This document shows, piece after piece, positions 35,316-45,600 of a DNA stretch of 64,000 nucleotides. A model generated the notes under the pieces. It was given only the letters and a program-made list of their open reading frames with translations. It did not search any database and was not told where the DNA came from. Every line of letters starts with the position of its first letter. The stretch's first letter is position 1. The stretch lies in assembly GCA_023488455.1 (NCBI GenBank), contig JAMDDV010000040.1, positions 1 through 64,000 on the forward strand, in the 5' to 3' direction. The stretch comes from Actinomycetota bacterium (lineage in GTDB: Bacteria; Actinomycetota; Humimicrobiia; Hakubellales; JAMDDV01). Position numbers and translations under genes: made by a program.

Positions 35316-35492
35316 AATATTATCACCGTTTTTGTATTGCCCATGAGGCATTGAAATTTGAAACCTCTTCTTATCTTTTAGCCTGTAACTCTCTCCTTTT
35401 AGGTAGTATATCTCGCCATGATGAAGAAGCCTGTCTGGGATTGATGAAGCAGGCGAGTTGTCGTATAGTACATCTCTCCAGGTAGAAAATAT
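35289..35492 (-). pseudogene. IstB-like ATPase, C-terminal fragment
   Basis: The minus strand reads STWRDVLYDNSPASSIPDRLLHH then KGESYRLKDKKRF and a stop, the C-terminal end of IstB, the helper ATPase of IS21 elements. The rest of istB and all of istA are gone. Confidence 0.7.
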
Positions 35493-35789
35493 TTTTTGGT
35501 TTTATAAAATTATATTTAACAGGCTAGCCTGGTTTGATTGATTTGCACAACGTTTGCCACTTTTAGCAGATCTGCCTTTTCAACACACGTCGTGACCACT
35601 GTGATGCACAGAAGGGCAGATACACATCATACTTCTTAGCGGTTTGTTAACTGCTATAGATGAGGGAATCTTTCAGTTCTTAGTTTGATTGATCTGAGCA
35701 ATAATATTTGATACTCTACTGGACGGGTATTACAATCCTATAACCAGAGTACTTTAATAGTAAGGCTAAGGACAATTAGAGGTGCCGCA

Positions 35790-35942
35790 ATGACTGGTGT
35801 AGTGGAATATTTAAGGCAATTTCCTGAGCTTTGCACAAAAGAAGTAATAAAACTCCTAGAAGATTTTACAGACCGTGATCCTAACAACATACTCGAAGCA
35901 CTTGATGCCGCTTATGAGAATGAGGACATGCCTCCGGGGTAG
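35790..35942 (+). CDS. N-terminal segment of the STAND-PRTase gene in another frame
   Basis: A 50-codon frame from ATG (GAGGTG 5 bases upstream) ends at TAG right after CCTCCGGGG. Without the stop the sense continues as GVVAVLAYDCAERF in the frame of the large gene that follows. Adding one G to the GGGG run at 35936-35939 fuses the two. It is therefore probably the true start of the downstream protein, split by a one-base loss or a slippage site. Confidence 0.6.
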   Translation: MTGVVEYLRQFPELCTKEVIKLLEDFTDRDPNNILEALDAAYENEDMPPG

Positions 35943-36016
35943 TTGCTGTTCTCGCTTATGACTGCGCAGAAAGGTTTACCGACACGGGTTTACAGCAGAT
36001 AGCGATCGAAAGATAT

Positions 36017-39000
36017 TTGGTAATGAAATGCGTCGAGTTAATGGAGTTGGACCGTACATCTGTTCACACATTTGACGACGTTTTGGACACTGTGAGAGAT
36101 TGTAGAGTACCTGACCAGTGTCGTGATGTATCCCTAGCGATGGCAAGGGTGCTCCTAATTGATGATCACTGGTACTGGACATTTAAGCTAACTGACAAAA
36201 TGCTAGAATGGCTTCAGAATCATTGGCTCATGATTAGATCGGCTAGGTTGGGTGCAATTAAGGGACGTTCTATAGGGAAAGTTGCTAACACTGTGAAAGC
36301 ACTACTACATGACGTTCAGAGTCAATGTAGAACAAGGGCAAGGGAGACGATCGGCCATCTGGAGGAACGGCGCTTCCAACAGTTGGATGAATCGCTTGGT
36401 CAAGCTAGCAAGTATCTAGGTAATATCTTTGCATTTTTAACTCGCCCTGAGATAAGGTTAGCTAAGCAACTATTGAGCCTATGGGATGAAATACGACAAA
36501 GAATGGGCAGTGAGATAGATAAAGCTCGGGTGGTATCCACTCCAGACGATGCTAGAGTAATCTTGAACGAGTTTAAGGGAAATCTCTCCCAACTGTTGGA
36601 GTTTGGTGAATTTGCTTTACTGGACATGTGTATCCCGATTCAAGCTCAGTTTCTTAGTCACATTAAGGGTGAAATGGAACGATGGGGTATATCAGCACCA
36701 GCTGTAGAGATATCTGCTGAGAGAATCGTTTATCCCTTTCACGGTGATACAGAACAAATTCTTTTGTCAATTCAAAACAACGGCGCTGTGTCTATTGATA
36801 GCGTTGTAGTATTAGCTGTGGCCAACACTGGTATCAGCCTGTCGCCCGAATGTTTTGAAGTACGTTATCTTGGTCCCAGCGATAAGGTGACGCAGGCGGT
36901 TGAAGTAAGTATTCCACCGGAATGCCTGCGGCTACAGATAAATTGGTTTGCTGAAGTTGTTGACGGGTTTGGTGTTGAGAATAGAGGTGAAGGAAACATG
37001 CAACTAGAAGTAGACCGAGGAACCCCTTGGCATGAGATATCAAATTGGCCAAATCCATATCCCACTGACCCTATTGAGAGTCCAGACCGGCTATACGGTA
37101 GACAAGACACGCTTCGAAACCTTATGAGGGTGGTAAAGTCGGGAGAAAGTCGTTATCTCACAGGGCAGCGTAGGGTAGGCAAAACATCTGTTGCCCGTGT
37201 ATTACTGGAGAGTTTAAACAAGCAGGACTTTATCCCAGTTTACGCACCCTGGGGTGAAATAGGAGGCAAGATTTTCGAAGTAGTTTGCTGGCAGCTTTGC
37301 AACCGACTACGTGAGGAGGCTGTAAGAACTCAACCGGACCTTGAAGCAATTAATCTGCCAACAGCAGAAGAGTTTGAAAGAGGCTTCAATCAGGCGACCG
37401 TAGGATTTATACGCCGTATTCGTGCCACCTCAGGTCGAAACATTGTAATCGTTCTGGATGATTTCGACGATGTACCTGAATGGGTTTATTCTGAAGAAAC
37501 TGGTGACCTCTTTTTCTCTATGTTGAAGACTTTGACAGGGAGTCGTGGTATATCCCTGATATTTGTAGGAGGCCAGCGACTTAGGTCAATAATGCAGAGC
37601 CCTGTGGCTGGAAAGTTAAATCAAGTGACACCAGTTGACCTTGGATATCTTCCTCGCGAGGCAATGCCTCAACTGGTCAGAGAACCAACAAGAGGCATGT
37701 TGCTGTTTTCAGAGGACTCGATCGACCGCATCATTTATTTGTCTGCTTGCAATCCTTTCTATGCAAACCGCATTTGCAACCGGCTCTGGGACTTTATGAT
37801 TGAAAGGAAGTGGAAGTACGTCATCGCTGAGGATGTGGAGCGAATAGCGAACGAGACAGTATCCCACGATGACTCACCTCTCTTCTCCCACTTCTGGATG
37901 GACGGTATCTGGGGGCAAGGAGAAATCCAAGAAGCATTTGTGAATATTAACCGTGCAATCCTGTACGCCCTTGGCCGACTGGGTACACTTGAACCCAATT
38001 CTCTGTACTTTCACTTCAATGACATCAAGCGAGAGTGCCGCTGCCTGAATGAACAGCAGTTACAGAAATGGTTGGCAGACCTTGTAGCACGAGAAGTAGT
38101 GGAAATGCACCAAGAACTTCCATCGCAATATGCCATCCGCACTCCATACTTTCGGTTGTGGCTCGAAAAAAGAGGGCAATCTGAGCTTTACTCCAAGTTA
38201 GACACGAGCACCATCTTATTACTGCAAAAACCTGAAAAGGAGGTAGTCACTGACGAGGAATTAGAAGACCTAGTCGGGCAAGGTATCAAGTATAGATCTG
38301 GTGTGGTTGGAGTCTACGAAGTCCGTAAGTTTCTGAAGCAATTTGGAAGTGCGAACAACCAACGACTAGCATACAAACTTGTTGAAAAGCTTGTCAGAGA
38401 GGGTTTTTTCAATCGGGAGGATGTCCAGCTTGCCGCCACTGCAGCGGTTAAGGCTCTTTCGCAATACGCCACGGCCACCATAACGGGGTTTGTGAAAAGT
38501 CTAACCGATTCAGGTGTCTGGAAGAATATCTTCGTGGTAGTTCCAAGTGGTTCTTCCGTCACATCGTTTCATGCATTGGCAGACTTCATCCGGCAGGAGG
38601 AGAACCTAGCTAAGAACCAGAGCGGTACTTCTAGGGATCTCATAGGCTTCATACGCCAGCAGAGAACCCATGTCGCCGTGTTACTATTCGACGATGTAAT
38701 TGGAACCGGTGTCACAGCGCTTGCCGCTATCCAAGAAGTGCTGGACGCACTTGATACTGAGAATTTGTTTGGGAATGTTGCATGTATTATGTTCTATGCT
38801 GTGGTCGGATTCCGAGATGTTGTCGAAGAATTGAATCTGCGACTTGAGGGTAGAGCCATAGTGAAGGCATACCGACGGCTTGCTGAAGTGAACAAAGCGT
38901 TTAACCCTGACGCAGGCATATTTGACACAGACGAGGAAAGAGAGCGAGCCCAGAAATTGATCGAGAGCATCGGAGCAAAGCTCGAACCAAGATGTCCACT

Positions 39001-39127
39001 TGGGTATGGAGGGCTCCAAGCACTGATATCGTTCTACCGAAACACACCAAACATTACGCTGCCTATCTTTTACAAGGCTAGCCGCAAAAAAGATTTCCCT
39101 TGGTGGCCTCTTTTCCGGCGAATGTAA
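36017..39127 (+). CDS. STAND NTPase fused to a PRTase-CE-type effector domain
   Basis: The 1036-residue protein has, in order: a helical N-terminal part (to about 240); a beta-sandwich segment (about 240-330); a STAND/AAA NTPase with Walker A GQRRVGKTSV (about 381) and Walker B IVIVLDDFDD (about 475); helical and winged-helix regions; and a C-terminal phosphoribosyltransferase-like domain. The latter has a PRPP-loop-like LLFDDVIGTGVTAL (about 887) and the closing NTPNITLPIFY and WWPLFRR, which are the hallmarks of the PRTase-CE family of conflict effectors. A sensor-ATPase-effector layout fits anti-phage STAND systems. Base composition is clearly GC-richer than its neighbours. The first 76 residues appear to lie upstream in another frame, so the TTG or ATG at 36017-36023 may not be the real start. 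Confidence 0.8.
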   Translation: MVMKCVELMELDRTSVHTFDDVLDTVRDCRVPDQCRDVSLAMARVLLIDDHWYWTFKLTDKMLEWLQNHWLMIRSARLGAIKGRSIGKVANTVKALLHDVQSQCRTRARETIGHLEERRFQQLDESLGQASKYLGNIFAFLTRPEIRLAKQLLSLWDEIRQRMGSEIDKARVVSTPDDARVILNEFKGNLSQLLEFGEFALLDMCIPIQAQFLSHIKGEMERWGISAPAVEISAERIVYPFHGDTEQILLSIQNNGAVSIDSVVVLAVANTGISLSPECFEVRYLGPSDKVTQAVEVSIPPECLRLQINWFAEVVDGFGVENRGEGNMQLEVDRGTPWHEISNWPNPYPTDPIESPDRLYGRQDTLRNLMRVVKSGESRYLTGQRRVGKTSVARVLLESLNKQDFIPVYAPWGEIGGKIFEVVCWQLCNRLREEAVRTQPDLEAINLPTAEEFERGFNQATVGFIRRIRATSGRNIVIVLDDFDDVPEWVYSEETGDLFFSMLKTLTGSRGISLIFVGGQRLRSIMQSPVAGKLNQVTPVDLGYLPREAMPQLVREPTRGMLLFSEDSIDRIIYLSACNPFYANRICNRLWDFMIERKWKYVIAEDVERIANETVSHDDSPLFSHFWMDGIWGQGEIQEAFVNINRAILYALGRLGTLEPNSLYFHFNDIKRECRCLNEQQLQKWLADLVAREVVEMHQELPSQYAIRTPYFRLWLEKRGQSELYSKLDTSTILLLQKPEKEVVTDEELEDLVGQGIKYRSGVVGVYEVRKFLKQFGSANNQRLAYKLVEKLVREGFFNREDVQLAATAAVKALSQYATATITGFVKSLTDSGVWKNIFVVVPSGSSVTSFHALADFIRQEENLAKNQSGTSRDLIGFIRQQRTHVAVLLFDDVIGTGVTALAAIQEVLDALDTENLFGNVACIMFYAVVGFRDVVEELNLRLEGRAIVKAYRRLAEVNKAFNPDAGIFDTDEERERAQKLIESIGAKLEPRCPLGYGGLQALISFYRNTPNITLPIFYKASRKKDFPWWPLFRRM

Positions 39128-39604
39128 ACAAATGATTTTGACTGTCTCATAATTAAATACTAAAGATTTAGTCTAGTTTCTAGAAAGGATGCTAGTACGA
39201 CTCACTGTATTCTACTTTTTCTATATTGAGTGTCTCAGTCGATTCAGCAGCCAAATTCTTGGGCAGGCATAACAATCGTCCAAAAAGTTTAAAGAGACAC
39301 TCTTTATAATAAAGAAGCTATTGGCGCGACGGTTAATTCCTATGTTAACTGACCTGTCCCAATCTATAATTTTTATAGAAGATGTTAAATAAGCGAAGAG
39401 GCTCTAGTGATAATTCAGGAATTTAAAATAGAACTAGGTGATATTGCAATTATTGAATGTACATAACCAATAATGAGATCAACGTAAAGGAATATGGCAA
39501 ATGCTTGAATATACATCTTATCTTTAGAAGATAGATAATGAAGATGTAATTGGAGAGTTATATTTTCTATTTCACTTTAATTTAAAACAAAGGATATATT
39601 CATT
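39128..39604. other. Intergenic region, no gene seen
   Basis: GTGTCTC (39229) and GAGACAC (39294) form a long-range inverted pair. ACTGTCTCAT near 39141 echoes, in reverse, a string found by the repeat at 28881. No gene or RNA can be supported. Confidence 0.35.
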
Positions 39605-39942
39605 ATGATAAATTCATACAGCTTTGGCAGCATAACAATTGATGATAAAAGATTCACAAAAGACCTTATCATTTTCCCAGAGGGATAAATTCAAGTTGGA
39701 GAAGAAAAATCGGTCATTTGTTGACTGAATATGATATTAAAGAAGTATTGGATTATAGACCTGAAGTATTAATCATTGGTACAGGTGCTAACGGGCTTAT
39801 GAAAGTTGATAATGATCTGAAAGATAAATTAATATCTTTTGGAATAGATTTAATAATTAAAAAAACTTCTGAGGCGGTAACTGAATATAACAGAGTCTAT
39901 AAAGATAAAAAAGTTGTGTGTGCTTTACATTTAACATGTTAA
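39605..39942 (+). pseudogene. Mth938-like domain protein, frameshifted
   Basis: From ATG at 39605 the frame reads YSFGSITIDDKRFTKDLIIFPEG and stops at 39686. Adding one base in the GGG run (39682-39684) continues as INSSWRRKIGHLLTEYDI and then VLIIGTGANGLMKV, SFGIDLIIKKT and VCALHLTC, the complete Mth938/DUF498 fold (about 112 residues). This small domain is related to NDUFAF3; its role in bacteria is unclear. The sequence is otherwise well preserved, so the lesion is recent or an artefact. Confidence 0.75.
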
Positions 39943-40065
39943 TTCGCTTGCCAGAATTTTTATATAAATATATTCAAAAATTATATCTAAAATCACAAAC
40001 ATAGAAATTATTTATATCCCTAGTTTTATTTAAGATATGTTTGATAAATGTGTCTTAAGTAGTTG

Positions 40066-40122
40066 GGCACTACTGTCACTTTGCAATTTTCACGAGGTGG
40101 CTGAGCAGTATGGTCAAGATTA
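40066..40122 (+). repeat. Dispersed repeat, copy 3
   Basis: GGCACTACTGTCACTTTGCA...CACGAGGTGGCTGAGCA, followed by GGTCAAGATTAAAATGAGA. It joins the 5' half seen at 5163 and 46658 to the 3' half seen at 28881 and 41595, so it shows the full consensus. Confidence 0.7.
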
Positions 40123-40170
40123 AAATGAGATAAATAGGTTCTTAAATGAAGGCTTTCTTGAGGTAGTTGT

Positions 40171-41010
40171 TCAGTCAGATTTTGTTAATACTTTCAATAA
40201 ATTATTTATACTGTTTTTATAAATTTGCCTTGAAATCATAAAACTTGTATTATGGTCTCCTTTGGTTTCCACAAGCTCTTTTTCACCATCAATAGTATTG
40301 AATAACTTTTCTGCATGAGAAAATGGTATATAGCTATCATCAACGCTGTGAATAATAAGAGTTGGACAATCTACACCTTTAAGATACTTGATAGTATCAT
40401 ACTCAAATTTTAAGAATTTTTTTACGGGAAGAAAGGGGTAAAGTTTTACTGCAATATCCTTCATGGAAGTAAAAGTTGAATCCAGAGTAAGAGCTGCTGG
40501 GTTGTTCTTTTCTGCTAGCCTTGCAGCAATTGGACCACCAAGAGAATTTCCATAAATAACTATACTTGAAGGATAAATATTTTTCTCGTTTACAAGATAA
40601 TCCCATGCAGCTTCTGAATCAAGATATGTCCCTTCCTCTGTTGGGGTCCCTTCACTTTTCCCGTAGCCACGGTAATCAATTAAAAAGGTTGAGATGTTAA
40701 GACTGGAAAACATTTCAATAAACTCGATTTGATAGGATATGTTTCCTCCATTTCCATGAAAAAAAAGAAACGTTGCTTTTGGATTTTTTACAGGGATGTA
40801 CCATGTGGATATTTTTATTCCATCAGAGGTTTCTAACATTAAGTCTTCATAAAAAAGGCCCAAGTCAGAGGGTGTAGCAACAATATCAGCAGTTGGAAAA
40901 TATACATATCTTGATTGATTAAAATAAAGATAAAGTGCATAAACTATAAATAAAAAAAACAGGAAGATTATTACATATATAATTATAAATATTGGTTTTT
41001 GATAAATCAT
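40171..41010 (-). CDS. Membrane-anchored alpha/beta hydrolase
   Basis: The 279-residue protein has an N-terminal membrane helix (residues 7-30), then an alpha/beta hydrolase fold: FFHGNGGN (oxyanion loop), DYRGYGKSEG, the nucleophile elbow YGNSLGG (Ser), then HSVDDSYIP (Asp) and KGDHN (His). It fits the BEM46/YfhR group of serine hydrolases, for which no substrate is agreed. It is divergent from a short doubtful frame. No close neighbours suggest a pathway. Confidence 0.85.
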   Translation of the reverse strand: MIYQKPIFIIIYVIIFLFFLFIVYALYLYFNQSRYVYFPTADIVATPSDLGLFYEDLMLETSDGIKISTWYIPVKNPKATFLFFHGNGGNISYQIEFIEMFSSLNISTFLIDYRGYGKSEGTPTEEGTYLDSEAAWDYLVNEKNIYPSSIVIYGNSLGGPIAARLAEKNNPAALTLDSTFTSMKDIAVKLYPFLPVKKFLKFEYDTIKYLKGVDCPTLIIHSVDDSYIPFSHAEKLFNTIDGEKELVETKGDHNTSFMISRQIYKNSINNLLKVLTKSD

Positions 41011-41068
41011 TTCAGTAAAGAATTTTAGATACTACTTTAATAGAAGAAAAAGAACTTTTTTAAATCAG

Positions 41069-41284
41069 TTGAGTGTTTTAAAAGAAGAGGTTAACCTAAA
41101 TATAAAAACCATTACTGATATTGAAGAGGGATTGGAAACAGGTTTTACTTTAGACAGGCTTAGCCAAGAAGCAATTAGAGCTGTTTTATTAAATCCTGAT
41201 CTATTTATATTTTGCAGGACTCATGGAGGTATTAAGGTCTTTTTAGCTTATGACAAATCAATATTCATAGCAAAAGGCTATTGA
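41069..41284 (+). CDS. Doubtful short reading frame
   Basis: A 71-codon frame from TTG without a ribosome site (EEVNLNIKTITDIEEGLETGF). It could be a small protein, but the lack of an initiation signal and the decayed surroundings make a relic more likely. No family is recognised. Confidence 0.2.
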   Translation: MSVLKEEVNLNIKTITDIEEGLETGFTLDRLSQEAIRAVLLNPDLFIFCRTHGGIKVFLAYDKSIFIAKGY

Positions 41285-41678
41285 TTTTTGTTATAAAAAT
41301 TGGATTAATGGTTATTGGACAACAGATGAAAAAGTTAGGAGTGCTAACCAAAAAAATGTTAAAAGAGAAGTTCCAAAGTGTTAAAAATCTATCTGAGTAT
41401 CTTTTCCCAATTTTAAATTCATTATTATCCAAAGGTAAATTACATTAAAAAATTCATCGGAAGAAGTTTAACTGGATCTATATAGAAACAATGAGATATT
41501 CTAAACGCTAAAGTCAAAATAAATTCCATAGCTTCGGGTCTTGAAAATTCCAGACTCACATTAGCAGTTATTAATAATCACACTCTTCGTTTTTAAAAGT
41601 GGCTGAGCATGCCGGTTTAGATTTATTGAGGTAAAATGAATATAAAAGAGACAATATGCTTTGCTTTTGTATCTTAAA
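41285..41678. other. Intergenic region with repeat copy
   Basis: It contains the dispersed repeat at 41595-41655. A 41-codon frame from ATG near 41326 (KKLGVLTKKMLKEKF) has no ribosome site and is not supported. Confidence 0.3.
41595..41655 (+). repeat. Dispersed repeat, copy 4 (3' half)
   Basis: AAGTGGCTGAGCATGCCGGTTTAGATT, followed by AAAATGAATATAAAAGAGAC. It matches copies at 28881 and 40066 in their 3' halves. Confidence 0.6.
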
Positions 41679-41706
41679 TTAAGGTATATTGCTAATCCTT
41701 AAATTA

Positions 41707-42576
41707 TCAAACCGCACAGTCAAATGGGCACTGTAACCCAACACCACTTTTGCCATAGCTATATGTGCTATCTTCAACTTGTAAGATTCGCGCGCCATTT
41801 AGAAACATTGAATACTGACTACCTGTAGCTTCAATTTGAACATGAGAGGTTGTCCAATTATCTGTACCACATTCATAAGGTATCCCTTTATCAATCTCTG
41901 CAATAACAGTACCAGTTCCATTTTTATAGAGTAGCCATCTTGTATAACAACAATCGATATGCATTTGCATCCCATTGCCGGGATCAAGACTGCGTATTAA
42001 CAAAATAATTGGGTACCCACCCTGACAAAGGACCGAGATATCGACATCTACTTTGTAATCTCGCCATCCTAAATTACCAACCATACTATAGGCTGTTAAT
42101 TGTTCGCCAGTAGGATCAGCAGTATACGCATCATTTATAACACGCCAAGTACCTGAAAGCGGTTCCCAAGCAGAGCTTGCATTACCGTTAAAGTTATCTG
42201 AGAAGCTAGCATTTACTATTAATGGAATCGATGTCTTTTCGGTAAGAGTACTTTCAGTAGAAGTTATTTCATTAGAGGCACTTTCATAAGTAGTGCTTTC
42301 GGTATGAGTTGTTTCAGTAGCGGTACTTTCAACAGTAGTCTCTTCTACCTTAGTAGTTATTGGGATACTAGTTTGAGATATAGTTTGAGCTTGTTCTAAT
42401 TTAGTATGATTACTAAACATGGTTTCTATAGTATTTGGTTGGAATATATCCCATAAATAGACACTCAACCAAGTGGAAATCAGTAGAAATATCCCACCAA
42501 TGATTGCAGCAATTATTCTAGCATCATGCCAGATACTTTTTTTATTTTGAGGTTGTTGTTTTAAGTTTTTATTCAA
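41707..42576 (-). CDS. Membrane-anchored Thr/Ser-stalk protein with LamG-like domain
   Basis: The 289-residue protein has a short basic cytoplasmic start, a membrane helix (about residues 20-42, IIAAIIGGIFLLISTWLSVYL), a Thr/Ser/Glu-rich stalk with repeated TEST/TESA units (about 65-115), and an extracellular concanavalin-like (LamG/DUF1080-type) sandwich: SDNFNG, WEPLSGTWRV and VGLQCPFDCAV. The stop follows at TTT GAT; adding one base would extend the protein by about a dozen residues (FDNLRISNIP to 41679), the usual end of that fold. It may bind carbohydrate at the cell surface. It is next to the large STAND gene by chance or by linkage. Confidence 0.7.
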   Translation of the reverse strand: MNKNLKQQPQNKKSIWHDARIIAAIIGGIFLLISTWLSVYLWDIFQPNTIETMFSNHTKLEQAQTISQTSIPITTKVEETTVESTATETTHTESTTYESASNEITSTESTLTEKTSIPLIVNASFSDNFNGNASSAWEPLSGTWRVINDAYTADPTGEQLTAYSMVGNLGWRDYKVDVDISVLCQGGYPIILLIRSLDPGNGMQMHIDCCYTRWLLYKNGTGTVIAEIDKGIPYECGTDNWTTSHVQIEATGSQYSMFLNGARILQVEDSTYSYGKSGVGLQCPFDCAV

Positions 42577-42693
42577 AATACTCTATTCATCTTCCTATTG
42601 ATTTCACTAGTTTTTAGAATATACCCAATGTCGAATTGAATAAGACAAAGATTAATGTTTTTAAAAAGAGCAAATCTTTCAAAAAGCTTTTAT

Positions 42694-45600
42694 CTAAAAT
42701 CCTCTTCTCTCCTCCTCAATTTTTTCTCTTTTGATATCTTCATCTATTGATTTGACATATTCATCAATCCAATGCTTTACATTTTCATCATCTTCGTTTT
42801 CTTTAAACTTCAACAAATCTTCTTTCTTTTTTTGGTAGTGTAAACTTCCTGGACCACTCCAACCTTCTGTCGAGAAATTTGCCATCAACTCATTTCGAAC
42901 ATCTTTACGGTCACCATATCTAATCAATACATCTCTTGCCCAGCAGATTTTACCTTCTTCTCTGAAAAGTGTGTTAGGGACAATGCTAGTTAAATACCAA
43001 GCTCTTTTTTCTTCATTTTCCTTAACCCACTGCCAAATTATGTTTGATGGGAATACTGGTAAAATACCTTCTTCTCCACTTGGAGTATGCTCACCTCCAT
43101 GTAGCCATTCTTTTATATAAAATGCTCTTGAATCGATAGGTGGGCCAAGATATTTTGTTATAGCTTCCCAAATCTTTTCTGGATATAGCTTGGTAATTTC
43201 ATTGATGACCTTTTGCGTTTGGGAGAAAAAGCCTTCAACTATGGTTCCATCCTCACCAAAGTGTTCTAAGCTTTTATAAGCAATCTTAAAGCTTTCATCG
43301 GGGAATAGCTCGGTAAATTTCATAGCAATCTTTGTCCAGTGGTAATCATCCATTTGTCCACGCGTTCCTGACTCACGCTTTTTAAATAATGAAGGGTGTA
43401 AAAGGAGTTTTAAGGTCAGTTGTAAAGGCAGCTTTCGTTCTGGCTTATTAAAAAGATAATAGAAATAATACAAGTCAAGAGCAATGGAAATTGAATCGAT
43501 ATCGATTAGACTTATTAAAAACTCAATCCATTTCTTAAAGATAGGTTCTGATAACTTAGTAACCACGCTTCCATAGCGAAAGATTCCAAACTCGTTTGGC
43601 TTAATGACACCTTGCTTTAATAGATTTAAGATATGTAGAGCCGCTTTGTCAGATATTCCAGATCTCCAAACAAGTTTTGGAACCAGCTTTGCTAATCTTT
43701 CATCAAAAACTATGTTATTTAAGATATCCTCCCATTTCTTCTTATCTTTTTCGAACACCGCCCTTAAATATCCACCTAGGAAATATTCACTTGATTTAAT
43801 ATTCGCATTTCTCTGTGCATCAAGTAAACGAGGTAATAAAGAGAAACCATCATCTTTTTTACCTAATTCATAGCCAAATGCATATCCATTTTGTGCTTCC
43901 TCTGTTACTAACCAACACAATTCGGATTCTAACAACTCTGGGCTCGCGATAACCTCACCAGCAAGTCTTTCTATTTGTGCCTTAACAGCATCAATTTTTT
44001 TGCCTTTTTCATCATACTCATCTTCCCAAAGCTGCATACCGACGTATCTCTTCATAAGAGAACTAAAGTCAGTACCAGTTAGCTCATCTCTAAGTTGCTC
44101 TAATCTAGATTTGATATTTTCAGGTAATTTTTTGCCATCATAGTGAATAGTTTTTATTATATGGGACAGTATTTCTCTTTTGTTACCATAGGGTTTTTGG
44201 GATATGTTTATTAATGTATCAATCACCATATTAGATAAGTTGGATATTTGAGCTAATCCGCTTGCATGGTGAAAGAGTATCTCTATATCTTTATCTCTCT
44301 CATCATCTGGTAGATCATCTAGTCTTTCGTATAATAATCTCCACACTCTGTGATGATAGTCTTCACATAATTCATTATAAGTTTTTGGAATCCATATCTT
44401 TGGTGCTATTTGTATTCCTTGATATTCTGCACCAATCATTCTAATGAAGTTTCCTGTTTTTAATGCAGCATCACAAGCGTCTAATGCGAGTATCCTTCTT
44501 TCCTTTGAATTTGAATATATTGCCTCTTTTAGAACAGGGAAACGAACTATAGGAGAGGCTTCGGTCGTCGTTATAAGTTGAAATAAATCTTTAAATATTC
44601 CACTAGCGTTATTTCCATAAGGTTCATTCTCAGCTTCACCGAGAGCTAATAATAAATTTGCAGCCCTAACAAAAAGATGCTCCCAAACAGCAATTTTTTG
44701 TAGTGCCCAAACAACATCTCTGCGACCAGTAGTAAAATTTAATAACTCCTCCTTTGCCCATTTGCCTACAGTGTTTTCTAGAAAATCCATTGCTGATTCT
44801 GGCTTAGCTTTAGATAGCGCCAAAAAAAAATTTGCTCCAAGTTCTGTTCTCAAATAATTATGTTTCTTGAATGGACCATTTGCCCCAAGTAAATTATCGA
44901 CGGTTTTGGTAGCAACCTGAGATTGCTTAGCATATTCAAACATTTCAAAAAACCATTCAAGAAGTGATTGGGGTATGCTTTCAGAAATTTTTTGAAAATC
45001 AAAATTTCTTCCATAATCTTCCCACCATTCTTTCCATAACCATATATGTAAAGCCTTGGGAGTTATATAAAGTGTGGTTTCTCCTTGTAGAATTTTTCTT
45101 TTCCTTAGCTTATTTACAATTTCTTGAAATTTAGCCCAAGTTATTTGAGGATCGGCTTGAGTTATTAGGTTAGAAATAGCCTTTGCTTCATGTAGGAAAC
45201 TGTCACTATAGCCAAATTTTTTGAATAAAGAGATATATCTAAGTACCAATTTTCTTTGTTTAACCTCTATATCATTTGGATTATCATATCCTTCAATATA
45301 TCTATCCCATATATTAACTGTATCTAGTGGCTTCAATATGTCTTCTGGATTATTTTTTAAATTCCAACCTATAACATGAGCTACTCTGGGAGAACCTCCG
45401 CATAATTCAACAAATCTCTCAACCTGATCTCTCGGGACACCATAATCCTGAATAATTGAGCAAATTTGCTCTGGTTCCAACGAAGGCATCTCAATATAGA
45501 GAATGTTCCCAGATGTAGGATCATAATCGTTATCTATTGATACTAGTTTTATTCTTCTGCCTCTACTTTTAAGAGGATTCCAAATATACGATCTACTATC

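Larger units (their letters stand above)
35194..35789. other. Intergenic region with IS21-like debris
   Basis: It holds an IS21-like end and an IstB tail (below). Between about 35560 and 35690 the sequence becomes more GC-rich (GATGCACAGAAGGGCAGA), perhaps more of the same element. Nothing further is recognised before the GC-richer STAND locus. Confidence 0.4.

Noticed and set aside
35930..35945. Programmed frameshift at CCGGGGTAG in the STAND gene
   Set aside because: No slippery heptamer or downstream pseudoknot is evident. Similar one-base gaps in several other genes favour an error or decay. It is kept as a question in the findings.
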